A DNA stretch of 64,000 nucleotides from Clostridia bacterium (lineage in GTDB: Bacteria; Bacillota; Clostridia; Lachnospirales; Lachnospiraceae). The stretch lies in assembly GCA_910575725.1 (NCBI GenBank), contig CAJTFE010000003.1, forward strand, positions 1 to 64,000. Direction: 5' to 3'. Numbering within the stretch: position 1 is the first letter of the stretch; each line of letters opens with the position of its first letter. Under the pieces are notes generated by a model. The model ran no database searches and was not told the DNA's origin. It worked only from the letters and a program-made list of their open reading frames with translations. Of the stretch, positions 6,098 through 15,692 are shown piece by piece. A program made the translations under genes and the position numbers.

Positions 6098-7879
6098 TCA
6101 GGCGGCAGGGCTGCCGGGGTCAGCCGGTGCTTCCAGTTCACACACCTCATAAGTCTCCTCCGGCTTTACTTTCAGCCGGCGTTTCACAAATTTTGCCACA
6201 TCAAACGTGTTTTTCGGGTCAGCATCGGACAGGTACTTGTACTGCGGGTGTTTTGTAATGTCGAATTTGTCACTGAAAAACGGCCTTACCCCCTGCACCT
6301 GCAAAATACATTTGCCGCCGTCCATAACAGCAAGTTCATCGGGCGTCATAAGTTCCTTACCGAGTTTCTGGTAATTCAGCCCATAGCTGCGCTGGCTTCC
6401 CCGCGTATCGGATGTGTTAAATGTGTCTATGGTCTCCTTTCCGAGCATGGCGGAAATCTCTTTTAAAGTGCTTTGCTCCTTGCCGCCCAAAAACAGGACG
6501 CAGGAGCAGTTGCCGATAATTGTTTCCGCATGGTCTTTGTATACCGCCTTTAACTGGCTCTGCGTCTGGACGATCACATGGGCGGATATTTCCCGGCTCC
6601 TGATCACCGAAATCAGGTGTTCAAAGTTGGGGATTTTCTGGTTCGCAAATTCATCCAGCAGGCAGGTCACATGGGTTTTCAACGCACCGCCGTTTTCCAG
6701 CGCCTTATCGCAGAGGGTATTGAACATCTGCGTATAAACCATAGACGCAATGAAATTAAATGTCGTATCCGTATCGGACACAATGCAGAACAGGGCCGTC
6801 TTTCTGTCTCCCAATTTATCCAGTTCCAGCTCGTCATCCATCATCATGTCCCGGACTTCCTTAATGTCAAACGGGGCCATCCTTGCACCGCAGCTAATAA
6901 GTATGCTTTTCGCCGTTTTGCCCGCCGCCATTTTGTACTTTTTATACTGGCGGACGGCAAAATGCTCCGGATTGCGCTTCTCCAGGCGGTCAAACATCAT
7001 ATCCACAGCGTTTTTAAAATTTTCATCATCTTCCCGGACTTCGGAAGCGTTCAGCATCTCCAGCAGGGTATTTAAGTTTTTCTCATCCTCCGGGGCTTCA
7101 TACCAGATATACGCGATCAGCGCCTGGTAATAAAGCGCTTCCGCTTTTGCCCAGAAATCCTCCCCGCCTTTGCTGTCCTCCCCCTTTGTATTTTCCATGA
7201 TGCAGTTGACCAGCTTCAGTATGTCATTCTCGCAGCGGATATAGCGGAACGGGTTGTATTTCATGGATTCCTTAAAATTGATGGTATTGAGGATTTTTAT
7301 CTCATATCCGCCCTCTTGCAGCATTTTCCCGCACTCCAGAACAACGGTGCCTTTTGGGTCCGTGACAACATAACTTGCGTTCATCTGCATTAAATTGGGC
7401 TTAACGTGGAAGCGTGTCTTGCCGGAGCCGGAACCGCCGATAATCAGCACGTTCTTGTTGATGTTGTATTTTGGTATCTTATTCCTCCCAAGCATGATCC
7501 GCTCCGTCTGAGTCAGGAGGATATTGCTGTCAAACTTCGGGTCAATAAAAGGCTTGATGTCCTCCTGCGTCCCCCACCTTGCAGAACCATACTCCACGCC
7601 ATGACGGTATTTTTTTGCGTTTTTCCCCTTAAAGTACACCACCGCCCGGACTGCCGCCGCGCCTGCAATGCCTATGAGCAGGTCGTGGGGATGGAAACTC
7701 GGAAAAGGATTTGCGGTAATCGTCGCCCCCAGGCCGGATACTGCCGCCATAGCCTTTGTTACCGCGTCCGTGCCCGCACTGAGCCGGTAGCCCTCCGTGA
7801 TCTTCGAGAAAAACCAGAACATCATTACATAGGGCAGGTTTGGGACAAGGTATTTTTTTATGTCAATATTGCCTTTCAA
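6098..7879 (-). CDS. traG: VirD4/TraG-type conjugative coupling ATPase
   Basis: A 593-residue type IV coupling protein, the ATPase that links the relaxase-DNA complex to the secretion channel at the inner face of the membrane. It has two N-terminal membrane segments (about residues 12-28 and 65-85), Walker A GGSGSGKT near residue 150, TDPKGTVV, and a Walker B segment LLDEFANQKIPNF followed by ISVIRSREISAHVIVQTQSQ. Length is normal for the family. The start is TTG at 7879 with AAAGGAGGG nine bases upstream, and it overlaps the pcfB stop. The downstream channel genes are missing, so the protein probably has no partner encoded here. Confidence 0.93.
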   Translation of the reverse strand: MKGNIDIKKYLVPNLPYVMMFWFFSKITEGYRLSAGTDAVTKAMAAVSGLGATITANPFPSFHPHDLLIGIAGAAAVRAVVYFKGKNAKKYRHGVEYGSARWGTQEDIKPFIDPKFDSNILLTQTERIMLGRNKIPKYNINKNVLIIGGSGSGKTRFHVKPNLMQMNASYVVTDPKGTVVLECGKMLQEGGYEIKILNTINFKESMKYNPFRYIRCENDILKLVNCIMENTKGEDSKGGEDFWAKAEALYYQALIAYIWYEAPEDEKNLNTLLEMLNASEVREDDENFKNAVDMMFDRLEKRNPEHFAVRQYKKYKMAAGKTAKSILISCGARMAPFDIKEVRDMMMDDELELDKLGDRKTALFCIVSDTDTTFNFIASMVYTQMFNTLCDKALENGGALKTHVTCLLDEFANQKIPNFEHLISVIRSREISAHVIVQTQSQLKAVYKDHAETIIGNCSCVLFLGGKEQSTLKEISAMLGKETIDTFNTSDTRGSQRSYGLNYQKLGKELMTPDELAVMDGGKCILQVQGVRPFFSDKFDITKHPQYKYLSDADPKNTFDVAKFVKRRLKVKPEETYEVCELEAPADPGSPAA

Positions 7880-8346
7880 TGCTCAATCCCTCCTTTCCCG
7901 CGGTGTTTCTCCCTGTCCACGGACTGCCCCATAACAAGCTGTTTAAAATGGGAAAGCTGCTTTTTAATAGAAGGCTTTCCCTTCTCCCGGTTCAGTGTTT
8001 TCGCGGTATATTCCGCAAAGGCGGCATTTAAAGCGTCCGCATCACGGGCCTTGAAAAATACAAGATACCTTCCCTGTGCCGGGTCTTTTTTCAGCGCAAA
8101 ATCCACGCCGTACTTTCTTGCAACCCGCTCAAAGGATTTGATATTCTTATCCGTGATCTCGATATTCTGTACGCCGTCCCCCTGCCCTACAAGGCTTTTT
8201 ACACTCTGTTTCCCATGATGCGGCTCGTTTGCCTGCCTCTGGTACTGGCGTATCGCCCATTTCAAAAGGTCTGCCGTCAGCTTCCCTCCGTTCTTTCCCA
8301 TCCGGATTACAAGCGCGACAGACTTATCCCTGACTTCATCCTGCAT
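7876..8346 (-). CDS. pcfB: PcfB family (DUF3801) conjugation protein
   Basis: A 156-residue protein with GGGAGG before its ATG. It matches the PcfB/DUF3801 pattern: an N-terminal helix region (LTADLLKWAIRQYQRQA), a conserved SVKSLVGQG, then the KSFERVARKYGVDFALKKDP and GRYLVFFKARDADALNAAF core. In enterococcal pCF10 PcfB acts with the coupling protein PcfC; here it directly precedes and overlaps traG, the usual arrangement. It is probably a relaxosome-to-coupling-protein adaptor. Confidence 0.85.
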   Translation of the reverse strand: MQDEVRDKSVALVIRMGKNGGKLTADLLKWAIRQYQRQANEPHHGKQSVKSLVGQGDGVQNIEITDKNIKSFERVARKYGVDFALKKDPAQGRYLVFFKARDADALNAAFAEYTAKTLNREKGKPSIKKQLSHFKQLVMGQSVDREKHRGKGGIEH

Positions 8347-8364
8347 CCGACAACCTCCCTTCCT

Positions 8365-9165
8365 CTAATTTTCTGTCAGCTTCCCATGCACCACATAGCG
8401 GGCATTTTCAAAAGAATAGGCACAGGTGGAGAGCGTCACGATATGGTCGCCCTCCCCCACCTGCACATCCGAGGAAAAATCCGATCTCCCCTTTATGCGC
8501 ACAAGCCATGCGGCAAAATCCTCTTTGGAAGCAAAGCGCAGGGTATAAGCATCCGAATCCACCGCCGCCGTATACCCCGCAAACAGTTCCAGCCGGTAGT
8601 CTTTTTCTTCCGTAACCAGATATACCACCGGATGGGCCTCATAATATTCCTGCCCTGCATAAAAGACCAGGCTGGCAAACATCTTCCCGCTTGCCATGTG
8701 GTGCCCGTAGATCAGGGTATTCTCATCCGACAAATCCATCCGGTTTTCGCAGTCCATAAACAGACAGCCGTTCCGGTTTTCGCTCCCGTCCGCCAGATGG
8801 AACAGGTAATAGGAATTGTCCTGCCCCTGCACCAGCGGGTAGCTGACAGCCGTATCCGGGCAGTAAAGCCAGCCCACAAGGTCAGGGCTGGCTTCCTTCA
8901 AAGCAGCAAAATCAATATCGAGGATACGCGGCGCATCCTCCTGTAACCCTCCGCCCGGCGACGGTGTTTCCGGCACAGCAGCCTCCCCCGGTTCTTTTTT
9001 GCAGGGTGCCACATACTGCGCCATCTTCCCGTATGTCCTTTCACTCTCCGCATCCTGCCTGCATGTGTCATAAACCCGCAGGCCAAAAAAGGCGGCTGCA
9101 CCGATACATGCCACCGCCAGTAATGCCGGGAAGAACACCGCAAGCGCCTTACGCATCTTCATCAT
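8365..9165 (-). CDS. srtB: Class B sortase
   Basis: A membrane-anchored transpeptidase that cleaves a sorting signal and links the protein to the cell wall. Counting from ATG 9165 gives 266 residues; an ATG at 9156 is also possible. One N-terminal membrane helix (KALAVFFPALLAVACIGAAA) precedes the catalytic domain with His in LIYGHHMASGKMF, Cys in IVTLSTCAYSF and Arg in ENARYVVHG, the full sortase triad. It starts within the 3' end of the adhesin gene (overlap of 17 bases), so the two are translationally coupled. The obvious substrate is that adhesin, whose sorting motif is APKTG, close to the (S/P)PXTG motif of clostridial sortase B. Confidence 0.92.
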   Translation of the reverse strand: MMKMRKALAVFFPALLAVACIGAAAFFGLRVYDTCRQDAESERTYGKMAQYVAPCKKEPGEAAVPETPSPGGGLQEDAPRILDIDFAALKEASPDLVGWLYCPDTAVSYPLVQGQDNSYYLFHLADGSENRNGCLFMDCENRMDLSDENTLIYGHHMASGKMFASLVFYAGQEYYEAHPVVYLVTEEKDYRLELFAGYTAAVDSDAYTLRFASKEDFAAWLVRIKGRSDFSSDVQVGEGDHIVTLSTCAYSFENARYVVHGKLTEN

Positions 9166-12100
9166 CTTTCTTCCGGGCTTTATAGATTGCATAGCCGGCA
9201 GACGCGCCTCCGGCAAGGAGCGCAAGGACGGCGATCACCGCCCACAGGCCGATATTGGAATCATCACCGGTCTTTGGTGCATTTGCAGACAGGGAAGTCC
9301 CCCCTGCTTTTGCGGACGTATTCCCGGCAGCGCCTGTCTTTTCCGCACTGTCCCCGGATGAATCTTTCTTCGATGTGTTCTCCCCGGCAGCGTTTCCTCC
9401 TGCGGCTTCATTTTTATTGGAATTATCCACGTTCACTATCACACTGTCTGAATTTTCCGGGAGATTGTCTATCAGGTCTTTTATGTTTTCTAACAGGGTA
9501 TCCGGCTTTTCCACATAAGTCCTCACACGGTTGCTTGTGAGCGTCACATCATTTCCCGAAACGCTGGCAACATTCTGGATGCAGCCCCCTTCCGCTTCTT
9601 TCAGAACCTGCACCAGGAAAGTGACTGTCCGGGACTGCCCGCCCGCAAGCGTGACCGTCCATGTGACAGTCCCATTCTCACAGGAGCCATCATTTCCCGC
9701 AGACACAAAGCTGCATCCTTCCGGCACTTCATCCGTAACTTTAAAAATCCTTTCTTCTACCGCTGTATTTTTTACGGTGATCTGGTATTGCAGTTTGATT
9801 CCGCTCCCTACCGTCTCCCCGTTCAAATCTTTTTTCCCGTTTTCACTCTTTACGGATTTTAACAGTTCCTCCAGCACATAATTGATGACCTGGTTGGTGC
9901 CTGCCGTTTTGGACTGCCCTGTTTTCCTGTCGCTGACTGTGACGGCGGCACTGTTGGCAAAGGCTTTGCCGGACAGATCTGCGCCGGCTTTCACACGGAC
10001 AGTCACAAAGCCTTCCGTGTCCGGTTCCACATCAAAGCACCAGCGCACGTTATCACCCTTGACAACGCTGTATACCCTGCCGTCATTGGAAGCGTCCACA
10101 AAAAACACACCTGCGGGGAGAATATCATTGACCTCCACGGTACGGACTGTATAGCCGTCATTCTTATAGGTGATCCTGTAGGTCACAATATCCCCGGCAG
10201 CTACGTTCTCACCGTTTATGTCCCTGCCGTCCGCATCCAGCACATACTTCGCAGGCACATAATTTCTGGTATGCTGATCTTTTTTATCACCGTTCTCCGC
10301 TTCTGTGCCGATATGTGCCTCATCCATATCCACATAAGCCTGATTCTCCACCGTCTTTCCAGTCGCGGATTCCAGGACTTTCACTTCCACAGATACCATC
10401 CCTTCCTCATGCGCCCCGGTTTCCATTGACCACCTGACCGTATGGGTTCCCTCATCATACACACCGCCGTCACTTACAGAAACAAAGCCCACATCTTCCG
10501 GCAGGCTGTCCGTGATCACCGCTGTCTTTCCATAATCCGAAGGGTTCTTATAGGAAATGGTATAAATGATGTTCTCCCCGGCCTGCACCGGATAAGTGTT
10601 AATGGACGGCTCCCCAAGTTTGGAAAACACATCTTTTTCAGGTGTCGGGATAACCGGCGTCTCCACCTCATTTGTCTCTTTCCGGGCAAAATCAACCGAC
10701 ACAACGGCACGGTTTTTCAGGATGGTGTCCTCCGCTTCTTTCCGTATCTTAACCTTTACCGATACAGTTTCCTGTGTATTCTCTTTTACTGCCACTTTCC
10801 ATGTAACTGTATGGCTGCCCGTCTCATAGCTTCCCTCATGGTCTGCCGCGATAAATTCCACATTTTCCGGCAGTGCATCCGTAATGGTAAACTCACGCGC
10901 ATCATCAGCAGGATTCTGGAATGTGATCCGGTACTCCAGAATGTCCCCGGCCTGCTTTACGGTCTGTATGCTGCCTCCTTCACTGTCCGCCCCTATATCG
11001 TGGCCGTCCACGCATAAGACCGCCTTGAAAGGCTGATCCAGAACATAAACCGGCGTTGTATCATCCAGCATGGAATCAGAGGAAATGGAAACCTTCTGCG
11101 TCCAGTCCACAAAAATCTCCGCCTGATTGTATATTTTGGTATATTCCGTGTCAAAAGACGGTACATATGCGTCAAAGGAGACTGTCTTTTCCTCTCCCGC
11201 CGCCAGTGCCATCTTCCAGGTGATTTTCTTTCCGTCCACCGTGCCGCCGTCTGATACTGTCCCCTCCACAAGGGAAACCTCCGCAGGGATTTCATCTGTT
11301 ACGGTAAATGCCTTTTCTTCCTCTGCCGGGTTCCTGAAAGAAATGGTATAGGTAACTGTTTCCTCCCCGTTTATCACTTTGTTTGTAATATCCGCCCCTT
11401 CCGTATTCCACACGGATTTTACCGGGTCTTCCAGAACAGGGGAGCTTGTCACATCAGACAGGGGCACATCCTTTTCCGAACTGTCCGGGATCGCCTTAAA
11501 GCACACTGTCCCTGTATTTTTCAGGACTTCCCCCTGCGCCGCAGCTTCCACCTTGCAGTGAAAGGACACTTCCCCCCTGCCGTAAGTGACCACTGTGCCC
11601 TTCCATGCCACCGTATGGCTTTCCGCATCATACACGCCGCCGCTGCCGATGGAATTTGTAATTACCTCCATCCCCACAGGCACCCTGTCCGTAATCTCCA
11701 CTTCCCGCGCTGTTCCGGTCGGGTTTTCAAAACTGATGGTGTATGCCACCACATCGCCGTCCTTAATCACAGCCCTGTCGATTGCCTGTCCGTCATTGTA
11801 ATTGTGCAGGCAGGCGCTGTCCTCTATCGCTACTTCCTTATCCATAGAGGGCTTCACATAGGACACGATAATCTTATGGTTCTGTGTCACATCGCTGAAT
11901 GTGTAGGAAGAAGGGTACCCTGTAATATCCACTTTTTTTCCGTCCACTGTAACGGTATCCAGAAGATACCCCTCGTCCGGCTCATAACGGACAGTGCGGT
12001 CATGGTGGAATTTCACGCGGTCATCCACCTTGATATCTTCCTCCCCCTTTACGGTCTCATTCCCGTCCGCGTCATAAATGCCGATCCTGCCGTTTACGAC

Positions 12101-13915
12101 CTGCGCCTCCACCGTCCTGTAAGGGGAAGCCGCCTTTACCTCGTTGCTCTCCACCGACATGCTGTTGAAATATACCTTGCAGCTATTGTAAAAATAATCG
12201 GCCTCTGCTGTCCCGTTCACGGCAGTGTTGACAACAAGCGTATACGTCTCCCCCTGGTAGGCCATAGAATTGGCCAGATAGGATGATGAAAAGGCGTATT
12301 CCACCTTATGGCTGTCTTTGTCATAGGAAACCGTACCGGCGTTCAGCCTGTTCCCCGCTGCATCCTCCAGCCATGCGGACACATAATCGACCTCTGCCGG
12401 AAGTTTATCAACAAACCGCAGCGCCGAATATCTGCTGACCGTCTCCACGCCCAGCGTATGCACCTTCTGGCTGATACGGTAGGTGATCTGCTGTCCTTCC
12501 TCTGTTTCCTCCAGAAATGTCACCCCGTTTTCTGTTTTACAGGGATTCTCCGGCCTGGGGATTGCTATGGATGCGGAACTCGGAGAAATCCAGTACCCCG
12601 TATGGGTGTTGCACCCAAGATAAAAAGTGTTGCCTGTCGCATACAGCGGTATGGAAACACTGTTTTTATAAAAAGTGGAGCCGCCCAGGTAATCCGTGAA
12701 GTTATTGTTGCTGCCCCGAAAAGACGGCACACCGCTGACCTTCGTAACGGCTACATTGGTGGAACTTGCCGTGTACCCGGTGGTAGTCCCGCTCAAAGGC
12801 GAAGCGTATTCACCGGTATTCAGGCTGTTGAACGTCATAAAGGAATTTCCGTCAAAGCGTATCGTCTCCTGTGTATCCACATAGAAATAGTCTACTTTGA
12901 CCTGCGCCCTCGATGCGCTCTCATTGCCTATGAACCACCACCCGTTATAAAAACTGGTTTCACAATAATAAAGCGCCGAGAGGGAGCCGAGTTCTGTAAA
13001 CGTCACCCTCGCCCCCACTGCCTTATCGTTGTATGTGCCGATATTTGCATAGGTGATCTGCACCACGCTTGAATTGCTCAGGTTCGTGAAACGGGCGGTG
13101 CTTGCCCCTGTGTCCGCGCCGCCGTAAGAGGCTTTCCCCCAGGAAGCCCCTGATACACTGTAACTTGACGTGGTATTCTGCCGCCTGATCTTCAGGCCGT
13201 TGCCCTCCGTAAACTGCCCCAGGTCAATCTTTGAGATTTCCAGCGTCCTGGGGACAGAGGGGGATGTATCGGGGTAATAAACTTCGATCTCCTCCTGCAG
13301 GAGCGTCACATAAAACTGCTTCTTCATGGTGGAGTCCGTCCCTTCCGCACGGTAGGTCACTTCATAGGTGATGCGGTCTTTTAAGGAACCATAAGCAATA
13401 CATACTCCCTGCCGGCCATCCTCGATCAGCCTGATTTCTTCCGGTTCCCCGCTCACCCGGCTGACATCCTCCACAAGAACATCCACCTCGTCCCCGTCAG
13501 CTACAGCCTGTATGCCGAATACTTCCGGGTCGATAGACATACCTATGCTCCCGTATTCCACAAACATCTCTACGGGGGATTTCAGAGAATCCACCTCTGC
13601 CCCGTCCTCATACCAGACCACAACAGCGGGCGTTTCCGGTTCTGTCCCTGTTTCCCCTTCTGTACCGCCTTCCGGCGTTTCTTCCTGCCCGGAGCCAGTG
13701 CCGGAACCGGCATCATCCCACACCTCCGGCTCCGTTTCTGTTTCCTCAGTTTCCGCCACATCAGCGGCCGGTATATCCTCTGTCCCTTCCGTGCCCATCT
13801 CTGCCGCATAGACGGCCATTCCCCCAATACTGCCGGAGCCGATGAGCATTGCCGCTGCCACCGCCGCCGCGAGCAGGCGGGGCAGGAATTTACTCAGTTT
13901 CTTTTTTCGTGCCAT
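9149..13915 (-). CDS. Cell-wall-anchored DUF11-repeat adhesin
   Basis: A 1588-residue surface protein, starting at ATG 13,915 behind AAGGAGAGG. A basic, hydrophobic signal peptide (about residues 1-38, LPRLLAAAVAAAMLIGSGSI) is followed by an acidic Thr/Glu-rich spacer, a globular region with an unusually aromatic and Asn/Ser-rich section, and six DUF11-like repeats of about 110-125 residues over roughly residues 685-1460. These repeats share YTISFxNP, TDxxP and VTWK signatures. A Ser/Asn/Ala-rich linker, APKTGDDSN, a hydrophobic helix and RKK end the protein. It probably mediates adhesion or biofilm formation and is carried as ICE cargo together with its sortase. Confidence 0.9.
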   Translation of the reverse strand: MARKKKLSKFLPRLLAAAVAAAMLIGSGSIGGMAVYAAEMGTEGTEDIPAADVAETEETETEPEVWDDAGSGTGSGQEETPEGGTEGETGTEPETPAVVVWYEDGAEVDSLKSPVEMFVEYGSIGMSIDPEVFGIQAVADGDEVDVLVEDVSRVSGEPEEIRLIEDGRQGVCIAYGSLKDRITYEVTYRAEGTDSTMKKQFYVTLLQEEIEVYYPDTSPSVPRTLEISKIDLGQFTEGNGLKIRRQNTTSSYSVSGASWGKASYGGADTGASTARFTNLSNSSVVQITYANIGTYNDKAVGARVTFTELGSLSALYYCETSFYNGWWFIGNESASRAQVKVDYFYVDTQETIRFDGNSFMTFNSLNTGEYASPLSGTTTGYTASSTNVAVTKVSGVPSFRGSNNNFTDYLGGSTFYKNSVSIPLYATGNTFYLGCNTHTGYWISPSSASIAIPRPENPCKTENGVTFLEETEEGQQITYRISQKVHTLGVETVSRYSALRFVDKLPAEVDYVSAWLEDAAGNRLNAGTVSYDKDSHKVEYAFSSSYLANSMAYQGETYTLVVNTAVNGTAEADYFYNSCKVYFNSMSVESNEVKAASPYRTVEAQVVNGRIGIYDADGNETVKGEEDIKVDDRVKFHHDRTVRYEPDEGYLLDTVTVDGKKVDITGYPSSYTFSDVTQNHKIIVSYVKPSMDKEVAIEDSACLHNYNDGQAIDRAVIKDGDVVAYTISFENPTGTAREVEITDRVPVGMEVITNSIGSGGVYDAESHTVAWKGTVVTYGRGEVSFHCKVEAAAQGEVLKNTGTVCFKAIPDSSEKDVPLSDVTSSPVLEDPVKSVWNTEGADITNKVINGEETVTYTISFRNPAEEEKAFTVTDEIPAEVSLVEGTVSDGGTVDGKKITWKMALAAGEEKTVSFDAYVPSFDTEYTKIYNQAEIFVDWTQKVSISSDSMLDDTTPVYVLDQPFKAVLCVDGHDIGADSEGGSIQTVKQAGDILEYRITFQNPADDAREFTITDALPENVEFIAADHEGSYETGSHTVTWKVAVKENTQETVSVKVKIRKEAEDTILKNRAVVSVDFARKETNEVETPVIPTPEKDVFSKLGEPSINTYPVQAGENIIYTISYKNPSDYGKTAVITDSLPEDVGFVSVSDGGVYDEGTHTVRWSMETGAHEEGMVSVEVKVLESATGKTVENQAYVDMDEAHIGTEAENGDKKDQHTRNYVPAKYVLDADGRDINGENVAAGDIVTYRITYKNDGYTVRTVEVNDILPAGVFFVDASNDGRVYSVVKGDNVRWCFDVEPDTEGFVTVRVKAGADLSGKAFANSAAVTVSDRKTGQSKTAGTNQVINYVLEELLKSVKSENGKKDLNGETVGSGIKLQYQITVKNTAVEERIFKVTDEVPEGCSFVSAGNDGSCENGTVTWTVTLAGGQSRTVTFLVQVLKEAEGGCIQNVASVSGNDVTLTSNRVRTYVEKPDTLLENIKDLIDNLPENSDSVIVNVDNSNKNEAAGGNAAGENTSKKDSSGDSAEKTGAAGNTSAKAGGTSLSANAPKTGDDSNIGLWAVIAVLALLAGGASAGYAIYKARKKDDEDA

Positions 13916-13937
13916 AGTCCTCTCCTTTCCCGGATAA

Positions 13938-13967
13938 ACAAAAGCCGGCATCCTCTCCGACACCGGC
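13938..13967 (-). terminator. Terminator-like hairpin before the adhesin gene
   Basis: On the minus strand GCCGG (from 13,963-13,967) pairs with CCGGC (13,944-13,948) and is followed by TTTTG. It lies between the DUF3846 gene and the adhesin start at 13,915, so it may attenuate adhesin expression. Confidence 0.5.
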
Positions 13968-14033
13968 CCATTCTATACACTCTCCTTTTCCGGCACAGGC
14001 TGCTTCCGCAATTTCCCATGCCCTTTTATCCTG

Positions 14034-14495
14034 TCACACGGCCACGCCCCGATCCTGTCCGCCCCATTTTGTCAGCACCACGGTCTCCCCGTTTTTCAGG
14101 GTGTCCCACAGGCTGTAAACCTTGTCCGCCACATCATCCGGATCAGCGTAAGTTTCACTGCCGACCATCATAAACTCCCCCGGCCTTGCAAAAAGTTCCT
14201 GGAACTCCTTCTGCTGTCCGGGGGTAAGGGAATCGAAAAGACATCCTTCCTCCGGTATGCCGCACAAAAGGAAAGTGCCGTTTACAAACCCTTTCCCTCC
14301 CGGCATACAGCGGTTGGGGGCAAGCCCGCCCGTATCCTCCCGGCTGATCAGCAACACCCTCTGCGGCAGGAAACACCCCACCTGTACCGCGCCCCCTAAC
14401 ACTGCTTCCACAGCTTCCAGCGTGTTGTCCGGCAGTGCGGCAGGACGCGGGGCCTTCCCCGGCTCCACGATCAGAATGTCCATTTTTTGCTTCAT
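14034..14495 (-). CDS. DUF3846 domain protein
   Basis: A 153-residue soluble protein that begins with the family signature DILIVEPGKAPRPAALPDN and contains GGLAPNRCMPGG and VNGTFLLCGIPEEGCLFDSL, followed by LTPGQQKEFQELFARPGEFM. DUF3846 proteins are common in Clostridia conjugative elements and phages and have no known biochemical role. It lies between repA and the adhesin, with terminator-like hairpins on both sides. Confidence 0.8.
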   Translation of the reverse strand: MKQKMDILIVEPGKAPRPAALPDNTLEAVEAVLGGAVQVGCFLPQRVLLISREDTGGLAPNRCMPGGKGFVNGTFLLCGIPEEGCLFDSLTPGQQKEFQELFARPGEFMMVGSETYADPDDVADKVYSLWDTLKNGETVVLTKWGGQDRGVAV

Positions 14496-14577
14496 GTTTC
14501 GTTGTCCTCCTTTAAATTTTTTTGTCTATGTGCAGCCTGTAAAGGGCTTCACAGCTATGAAAAAATAACCAGCGGAA

Positions 14578-14597
14578 AGAAAAAAGCCCAAAGGCTT
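14578..14597 (-). terminator. Short intrinsic terminator at the repA stop
   Basis: On the minus strand AAGCC-TTTG-GGCTT is followed by TTTTTC. The stem overlaps the repA stop codon. Confidence 0.55.
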
Positions 14598-15549
14598 AAC
14601 CGCTTCCAAAACCTGCGGCCATATCGTGGCTCACAAGGCTTGCATAATACTGGCTGATGGTCACAGGCGCATTGAACAGCGCCGACAGGGTATAAGCCCG
14701 GATATTGCCTATCAGTGTTGTGTTCCTGTCAAGGCAGTCCATAACATACTGGATATGTCCGCTGTCCAGCTTCAAAAAGCGGCTCTTTACCACCTCCGTA
14801 CTCATATCCCCCTGGTTGATGCGTATGCTTTTCCGGCTGCTGCAACAGGTTTCCGCCATCAGTTCCACAAAGCCGTCCAGACGCTCCCTGTCATATGGAT
14901 GGTCATGCAAAAGATAATCATAATCAATGTTCTCTTTTATCAGTTCACGGTAAGCCTCCATCTGATCTATCCCATCCATCCCATGCCCCGCAGGAGAAAC
15001 GTTATCCACAGGAAAAGCCCCGGCCTTTGCCGGATAGATGGATGGATCAGTATCACTAAAATCAGTATTATTTAAGTCAGTATTATTAGTTTGTGATTTC
15101 CGCATTTCTTGAATTGTGATTTTCACATCCCCTGATTTGTGATTTTCACAATTCTTGATTTGTGATTCCGGCTGCCCCGGTTTTGCCCTGCAAATGAAGT
15201 TTTTCACATATATGACATTGGGTTTCCCCAGGCCGCGCCGGACGCGCTCGATCAGCCCAACGCCCTTTGAACAGTCCAGTTCATTCAGGAGCTTGTTTGC
15301 CTTCTGCTCCGCGCATCCAAGCGTCTCCATCACATCGGCAATCGTGAAGATGATATACACACGCCCCTCCCCGTCAAGCCAGTTGTTCTTTACCGAAAGC
15401 CCCATGCGGTCAAGCAGAAGCCCATAAAGCACCTTTGCCTCTACCGATACCCCCTTAAAGAGCGGGTCTGTAAACAATATTTTCGGGATGCGGTAAAAGC
15501 TGTACTGTTCCGCTTCGTTCCCATAGTAATAATCCAGTTGTAACGGCAT
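14596..15549 (-). CDS. repA: Replication initiator protein A (RepA_N family)
   Basis: A 317-residue protein starting at ATG 15,549 behind AAGGAGG. The N-terminal winged-helix domain (YYYGNEAEQYSFYRIPKILF, GVSVEAKVLYGLLLDRMGLS, FTIADVMETLGCAEQKANKL) is typical of RepA_N initiators of Firmicute plasmids and ICEs; a C-terminal domain (about residues 200-310) follows a polar Asn/Thr/Asp-rich linker. It would bind origin repeats and allow autonomous replication of the excised element. It lies downstream of parA-parB but behind two tandem terminator hairpins, so read-through may be controlled. Confidence 0.85.
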   Translation of the reverse strand: MPLQLDYYYGNEAEQYSFYRIPKILFTDPLFKGVSVEAKVLYGLLLDRMGLSVKNNWLDGEGRVYIIFTIADVMETLGCAEQKANKLLNELDCSKGVGLIERVRRGLGKPNVIYVKNFICRAKPGQPESQIKNCENHKSGDVKITIQEMRKSQTNNTDLNNTDFSDTDPSIYPAKAGAFPVDNVSPAGHGMDGIDQMEAYRELIKENIDYDYLLHDHPYDRERLDGFVELMAETCCSSRKSIRINQGDMSTEVVKSRFLKLDSGHIQYVMDCLDRNTTLIGNIRAYTLSALFNAPVTISQYYASLVSHDMAAGFGSG

Positions 15550-15582
15550 CGCTGCTGCCTCCTTTTCCTGCAATTTTGACAA

Positions 15583-15618
15583 TAAAAAAAGCCCCGGCAT
15601 GGTAATAGTCGCCGGGGC
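15583..15618 (-). terminator. Strong terminator upstream of repA
   Basis: On the minus strand GCCCCGGC (from 15,611-15,618) pairs perfectly with GCCGGGGC (from 15,591-15,598), followed by seven T. It lies in the repA leader. Confidence 0.8.
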
Positions 15619-15638
15619 ATGATCTGTCTGGTAAACGC

Positions 15639-15682
15639 AAAAAAGCCGCCCGGTAACTGCCATTAGTCAGTCGCCGGACGGC
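15639..15682 (-). terminator. Terminator after parB
   Basis: On the minus strand GCCGTCCGG pairs with CCGGGCGGC (one mismatch), followed by TTTTTTG, 11 bases after the parB stop. It is in tandem with the hairpin at 15,583-15,618. Confidence 0.7.
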
Positions 15683-15692
15683 TTAATGCGTT

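Noticed and set aside
6008..7130. Plus-strand open frames opposite traG
   Set aside because: Antisense shadows; the minus strand encodes a complete VirD4/TraG protein.
9187..13811. Many plus-strand open frames opposite the adhesin gene
   Set aside because: They are antisense shadows of a GC-rich gene, without ribosome sites or recognisable domains.
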